This document shows positions 60,390 through 64,000 of a DNA stretch of 64,000 nucleotides, in pieces. The stretch's first letter is position 1, and every line of letters begins with the position of its first letter. This DNA comes from Algoriphagus sp. CAU 1675. GTDB lineage: Bacteria; Bacteroidota; Bacteroidia; Cytophagales; Cyclobacteriaceae. The notes beneath the pieces were generated by a model. It made no database searches. It worked only from the letters and a program-made list of their open reading frames with translations, and was not told the origin of the DNA. The stretch is taken from positions 124,001 through 188,000 of the forward strand of contig NZ_JARHUI010000006.1 in assembly GCF_029222925.1 (NCBI RefSeq), in the 5' to 3' direction. The position numbers and the translations under genes were made by a program.

Positions 60390-63300
60390 TTATTTTATTT
60401 TTTTGCCCTTCATGTCTATATAAAACCCTTCCCCTTTGTAATCCTTGACCCATGCCTTACCGGAACTAAAATGCCCTGCTTCCTTAAACTTGAAGGGGAT
60501 CACTGTTTTTCCTTGCCGATCGATGTAGCCCCATTTTCCATTTTTTTTGGCAGCGGTCACGCCCTCGCTCCCAATAAATGCATATCCATCCTCAAACTGA
60601 TTTCGAACAACCATTTGGTTGGCTAAGTTGATATACCCTGCTTTTCCATTCAATACTACCTTCGCCAAGCCGTTGTAAAAGAAATCCGCTCTTTCATACA
60701 TGAACGGAGTCTTGATGTTGCCATGGTTGTCAATGTGTCCATATTTTCCGTTCAATTTTGCCACAATATATTGATTGTCATATTCATCCATTCTAAGTGC
60801 TTCGTATTTGGGTGGGATGGTCTCCACCCCATTTTTATCCAAGGCCCCATATTTTCCGTTGAGCCTTACGACTCCTTTTGCACCCCTGCCCACCAGTTCG
60901 ATGGACTCGTACTTAAATGGGACCACGAAATTGTAAACAGAATCCAGCAGGGCCATCTTATCTCCCTTTCTTGCAAAATAGTAACCTTTCATTTCCATGG
61001 TGGGATAAGTTCTCGTCGCTTTCCATACTGCATCGTATGGACTCTGTCCCGTCTCTTCTTGTACGGTTTTACCGGTCTTTGCAATACTGGGATTTTCTTC
61101 TTCAAGAAATGAAAATAAGGCATCATGGTCTTTCATGAATTCGGGGAAATGGCGCAGGAACAGTTTGAAATTATTGTTGTAATACGCCATAAATTCATCC
61201 TCGTCACCCTCTTCGTATGCTTCTTGAAATAGGTCTTTGGCAAGTTCCACATTCTTTGGGACACCTTTTCCGGCAAAGTGGGCAACCGCCAAAAAGATAT
61301 TGGCCTCGGGATATTGCGAAGATTGTTGCTCCCAAACGGCCACAGCCTTGGCATAGTCTTGTGGGACATCTTTTCCATCGTAATGATAAAAACCCGAATA
61401 GATCCCATCTTTATGGATGTCAAAGGCTTTTAAGGAATTTTTCTTTTCCAGATAGCACAATCCCAACCTATCATCCACGTCATACCCTTTTTCCTTTAAG
61501 ATCAAATATTGTTCCATCGCACGGTCTATGGTGGTATTGCATTTCTTTGTCCGTTCATGTTTGAACAAAATGGCATCGGCCATTACCACACGACAATTGT
61601 TTCTTTTGTCTTCAGGTTGTTCTGGATTATTGATGACATCTTGCAAAGGATTGATCAAACAGGAATCCCATAACCCGACATCCACACTCACCATGGCATA
61701 TTCGTATTGGGCTTCCAGTACCTTTTGATCAAACACCAGTTCACTGAAATAGTCCTTAGATCTATCGATAATTTTCAAAAAACCATTTTGTCCATAAGCA
61801 AAGGCCTTGGCGAGCAAAAGTTTGAACCGGTTTCTCACCTCCATGGGCTGTTCCCAATTGTTGGCCACCTGCACCATCATCTTTTCGGCCAAAAGAGGAC
61901 GGTTATTGTTGAAATAGTAAAGGGCAAGGTCGCTTTCTGATTGCAGATCGCCCAATTCCACTGCCTTTGAAAGATAGGTGATGGCCTTTTCAGGGTTTTT
62001 TTCCGAGCCAATACCTGAAAAATACATTTGGGACAAAGTCCTTAGGGAATAGACCGAGCCATTTTCAGCGGCTTTTTCAAACCACTTTTTGGACTCGGTA
62101 TAGTTTTTTTGAAGATAGTGGATGTATCCAATGGCCTCCATGTCTATGTTCATGAAAAGCCCCTTGTTAAAATTCCCACCATTCTGCTTGAGACCTTCCT
62201 TGTAGATCTTGAGTGCTTCGGGATAGTTTTTTTGGTTGAAAAGCGTGGCGGCCTTTGCAAATAGTTGGTTAATGGGTTTCACTGCCTCGTTCCCCCCATA
62301 AACCACATTGGCGTTTTCCCCTAGATAATATAGCGATTTTGTATTGAGGTCAAGGGCATTTAATTTGTTCTTGAACGCTGTGTAAGCTGAAAGGGCCTCG
62401 GATTCGGATTGGAAATAGCCCACGATGTCATGATAAACATTGGTGTAATTTTTTGGGTCAATGGAGACTTTATAAATGTCTTCCATGATTTCCTTGCTAT
62501 CGGGCCAACTGCCATCGGGGTATTGGCCAATGGCAAAAACATTGGATACGTGGATGTTTTCCAAATCCCTGAACCCCCCGGTGTAGTGATAGAAGAAATA
62601 ATAAAGCTTGTTATAGCTTGAATTGATCCCATTATAGGGCAACTCCTCGCTGGGCAGGGAATGAAAATACGCTGCCCTTTGTTTGGCAAGCGCATCTTGT
62701 CTGGCATTCTCTTCTTGTTGCCTTTTCCTTGCCAAGCGTTGCCTCCTTTGCCTTTCGCGCCATTCCCGATCTAACTGTTCCTCGGTTTTTCGATCACGCT
62801 GTTCAATTTGGTCTATCAGTTTATTGAAAGTGTCCCATGCACCGCTTTTTTCCAAATAGTATGCGCCCGGATTTGTGGCATATTTTAGTTTTTCACGCTG
62901 TTGCCTTATGTATGCCTCCCTTTCATATTCCATTTGCCTTAAGGTTTTGCCAGCCTCTTCGGCCTTTTTGTAAACATCCTTCGAAGCACTGTTGGATTTT
63001 GAATAACTTTGGGATGAAGGGGTACTCTTTCTTTGGGAAGTAGCGGTTTTGGCTGTTGTGGTGGACGTTGAGGTCAAAACCGGACCGATGGAAGATGAAC
63101 TTGGGGAAGCACTACTGGTCGAATTTTGGTTTGCTGCGGCTTCTTTTTGCAATCGCTCTTGTTCTGCTCTATGGGTAATGGCCTTATCGGTATCTTCAAT
63201 CAGTTTTAAGGTATTGGTGTTTTGGGTGAGGGCATAGGCTTTTTGGTAGTGTTCCTTTGCCTTTTTGAAGTTGCCGATTCCATATTCCACATGCCCTTGG

Positions 63301-63914
63301 CGCAAATGGGAGTCTGCTTTGGCAGTGTCCTCCTTTTTCTTTTTATCGGCCTTTAGGGCAGAGGCAACTTTAAGGCTTCTGTCGCCAGTGGCGTCTCCCC
63401 TCAAAACCATTACATTGGTTAGCCGAAAATTGTTGACATTATTTTTGTACTCTTCTTTTTTGGGATCCTTCCCCACCTGTTTCAGGACATCAAAGGTTTC
63501 CCCGAAACAGCCTCCAAAATTCCCTACGATGTAATTGAGGTTGACTTTTCCAAAGAAAGTACTCCCATAATAGAGGTCGGCCTGCACTTCATCTATACTG
63601 ACATTGGATGCAGAAGGCCAAATACCTGGAGCTATTTCATCAACTGTGCCTTTGTAGTAGCGTTGGCCATCCATCATGAAGGCCGTGAAATTGGCATTTT
63701 TTGTATAGCCTATGCCCAGTTGCACATCGCCGCCACAGTTCACGAACTGGTACCGGAATTCCACACCGGAAAACTCAAATCCGGTTGCAGGACCCTTGTA
63801 GTTCAATGACCCCCTGTTGAGGTCCAAAGTCAGGCTTTTGACATCCCCTTTCTGGGAAAAGGTTTTTGTTCCTATCAGGACAAGGAACAGAAATGGTAAC
63901 ATTTTTAATTTCAT
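60390..63914 (-). CDS. Exported TPR / Sel1 / WG-repeat protein
   Basis: The 1174-residue protein has a signal peptide (residues 1-21, KTFSQ). Layout: an N-terminal beta domain with two Cys (about 22-185); a TPR-like helical pair (about 190-255, GNFKKAKEHYQKAYAL); a Ser/Thr-rich linker (about 265-310); an Arg/Gln-rich coiled coil (about 310-420); Sel1-like repeats (about 600-720 and 860-930, ALKIYKEGL, GIGSEKNPEKAITYLSKA, GKGVPKNVELAKDLF); and five WG-type repeats (about 1040-1174, KYGALDKNG, KYGHIDNHG, KAGYINLAN, KWGYIDRQG, GFYIDMKG). All are protein-binding modules. It leads the five-gene operon; its promoter is at or beyond the right edge. Confidence 0.85.
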   Translation of the reverse strand: MKLKMLPFLFLVLIGTKTFSQKGDVKSLTLDLNRGSLNYKGPATGFEFSGVEFRYQFVNCGGDVQLGIGYTKNANFTAFMMDGQRYYKGTVDEIAPGIWPSASNVSIDEVQADLYYGSTFFGKVNLNYIVGNFGGCFGETFDVLKQVGKDPKKEEYKNNVNNFRLTNVMVLRGDATGDRSLKVASALKADKKKKEDTAKADSHLRQGHVEYGIGNFKKAKEHYQKAYALTQNTNTLKLIEDTDKAITHRAEQERLQKEAAANQNSTSSASPSSSSIGPVLTSTSTTTAKTATSQRKSTPSSQSYSKSNSASKDVYKKAEEAGKTLRQMEYEREAYIRQQREKLKYATNPGAYYLEKSGAWDTFNKLIDQIEQRDRKTEEQLDREWRERQRRQRLARKRQQEENARQDALAKQRAAYFHSLPSEELPYNGINSSYNKLYYFFYHYTGGFRDLENIHVSNVFAIGQYPDGSWPDSKEIMEDIYKVSIDPKNYTNVYHDIVGYFQSESEALSAYTAFKNKLNALDLNTKSLYYLGENANVVYGGNEAVKPINQLFAKAATLFNQKNYPEALKIYKEGLKQNGGNFNKGLFMNIDMEAIGYIHYLQKNYTESKKWFEKAAENGSVYSLRTLSQMYFSGIGSEKNPEKAITYLSKAVELGDLQSESDLALYYFNNNRPLLAEKMMVQVANNWEQPMEVRNRFKLLLAKAFAYGQNGFLKIIDRSKDYFSELVFDQKVLEAQYEYAMVSVDVGLWDSCLINPLQDVINNPEQPEDKRNNCRVVMADAILFKHERTKKCNTTIDRAMEQYLILKEKGYDVDDRLGLCYLEKKNSLKAFDIHKDGIYSGFYHYDGKDVPQDYAKAVAVWEQQSSQYPEANIFLAVAHFAGKGVPKNVELAKDLFQEAYEEGDEDEFMAYYNNNFKLFLRHFPEFMKDHDALFSFLEEENPSIAKTGKTVQEETGQSPYDAVWKATRTYPTMEMKGYYFARKGDKMALLDSVYNFVVPFKYESIELVGRGAKGVVRLNGKYGALDKNGVETIPPKYEALRMDEYDNQYIVAKLNGKYGHIDNHGNIKTPFMYERADFFYNGLAKVVLNGKAGYINLANQMVVRNQFEDGYAFIGSEGVTAAKKNGKWGYIDRQGKTVIPFKFKEAGHFSSGKAWVKDYKGEGFYIDMKGKKIK

Positions 63915-64000
63915 GATGCTGATGATACTGGTTTATTCCTTAATGCACCTACAATTCAACCCTCCCTTTGTTCCCGAAGGGACGAGGGCCAGTTTGGAGG

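Noticed and set aside
63915..64000. Possible end of another minus-strand gene at the right edge
   Set aside because: Each frame is open for under 25 codons and none shows a recognisable motif.

Overview
The window looks like a chromosomal segment from a Bacteroidota bacterium of the order Cytophagales, most like Cyclobacteriaceae (Algoriphagus-type). The basis is gene content (rpsT, radC, pheT, zapA, rny, DUF1684, DUF4221-like propellers, paired pirins, a ThuA/PQQ-dehydrogenase fusion, RHS remnants), Bacteroidota -7 elements (TAnnTTTG, sometimes with TTTG 20 nt upstream), and the general lack of purine-rich ribosome binding sites. The genus is inferred and not proven here.

Layout. Positions 1-16500 are mostly housekeeping: a TonB-like fragment, a membrane metallophosphoesterase, a propeller lipoprotein, an aminotransferase, a nonsense-broken four-helix-bundle gene, a zinc phospholipase C/S1-P1-like protein, rpsT, radC, DUF1684, a small six-cysteine secreted peptide beside a second propeller lipoprotein, then pheT, a coiled-coil protein, zapA, rny, an MtfA-like peptidase and uxaB. 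Positions 16700-31000 handle sugars and sugar acids: a 2,3-diketo-L-gulonate reductase-like gene, a Gfo/Idh/MocA oxidoreductase and a complete TRAP transporter; a large ThuA/sugar dehydrogenase/cytochrome protein; a family 3 glycoside hydrolase; and lacI-galK. Positions 31000-42100 hold an M28 peptidase, cysS, purH, a DOPA-dioxygenase/pirin/pirin/SDR/AraC cluster, an amidohydrolase and a DUF4386 protein.

Positions 42200-48950 form a CO2-related island: dabA and dabB (the DAB inorganic-carbon accumulation pair), a small ORF and a divergent LysR regulator with a perfect dyad in the shared promoter region. It is bracketed by a 3' fragment of an alkB-like gene on one side and the intact alkB-like gene on the other, in the same orientation.

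Positions 49500-58000 are an accessory, decaying zone: a frameshifted RsbQ-like hydrolase with a PAS protein, an ada remnant, a frameshifted CPBP protease, an IS110-type transposase remnant, an alpha/beta hydrolase, and an mscS/hypothetical/DUF2490 operon between two 285-bp direct repeats that resemble group II intron 3' ends. A HigBA-type locus follows in which the toxin, not the antitoxin, carries an in-frame stop. Three genes here would each be restored by one extra base in a homopolymer, so assembly error must be considered beside real decay.

Positions 58270-63914 hold a tightly packed five-gene operon: a large exported TPR/Sel1/WG-repeat protein, two small proteins (one a zinc-ribbon type) and two exported formylglycine-enzyme-fold proteins sharing an unusual CxxC. 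I know no named system with this composition; it and the bracketed DAB island are the best candidates for something undescribed.
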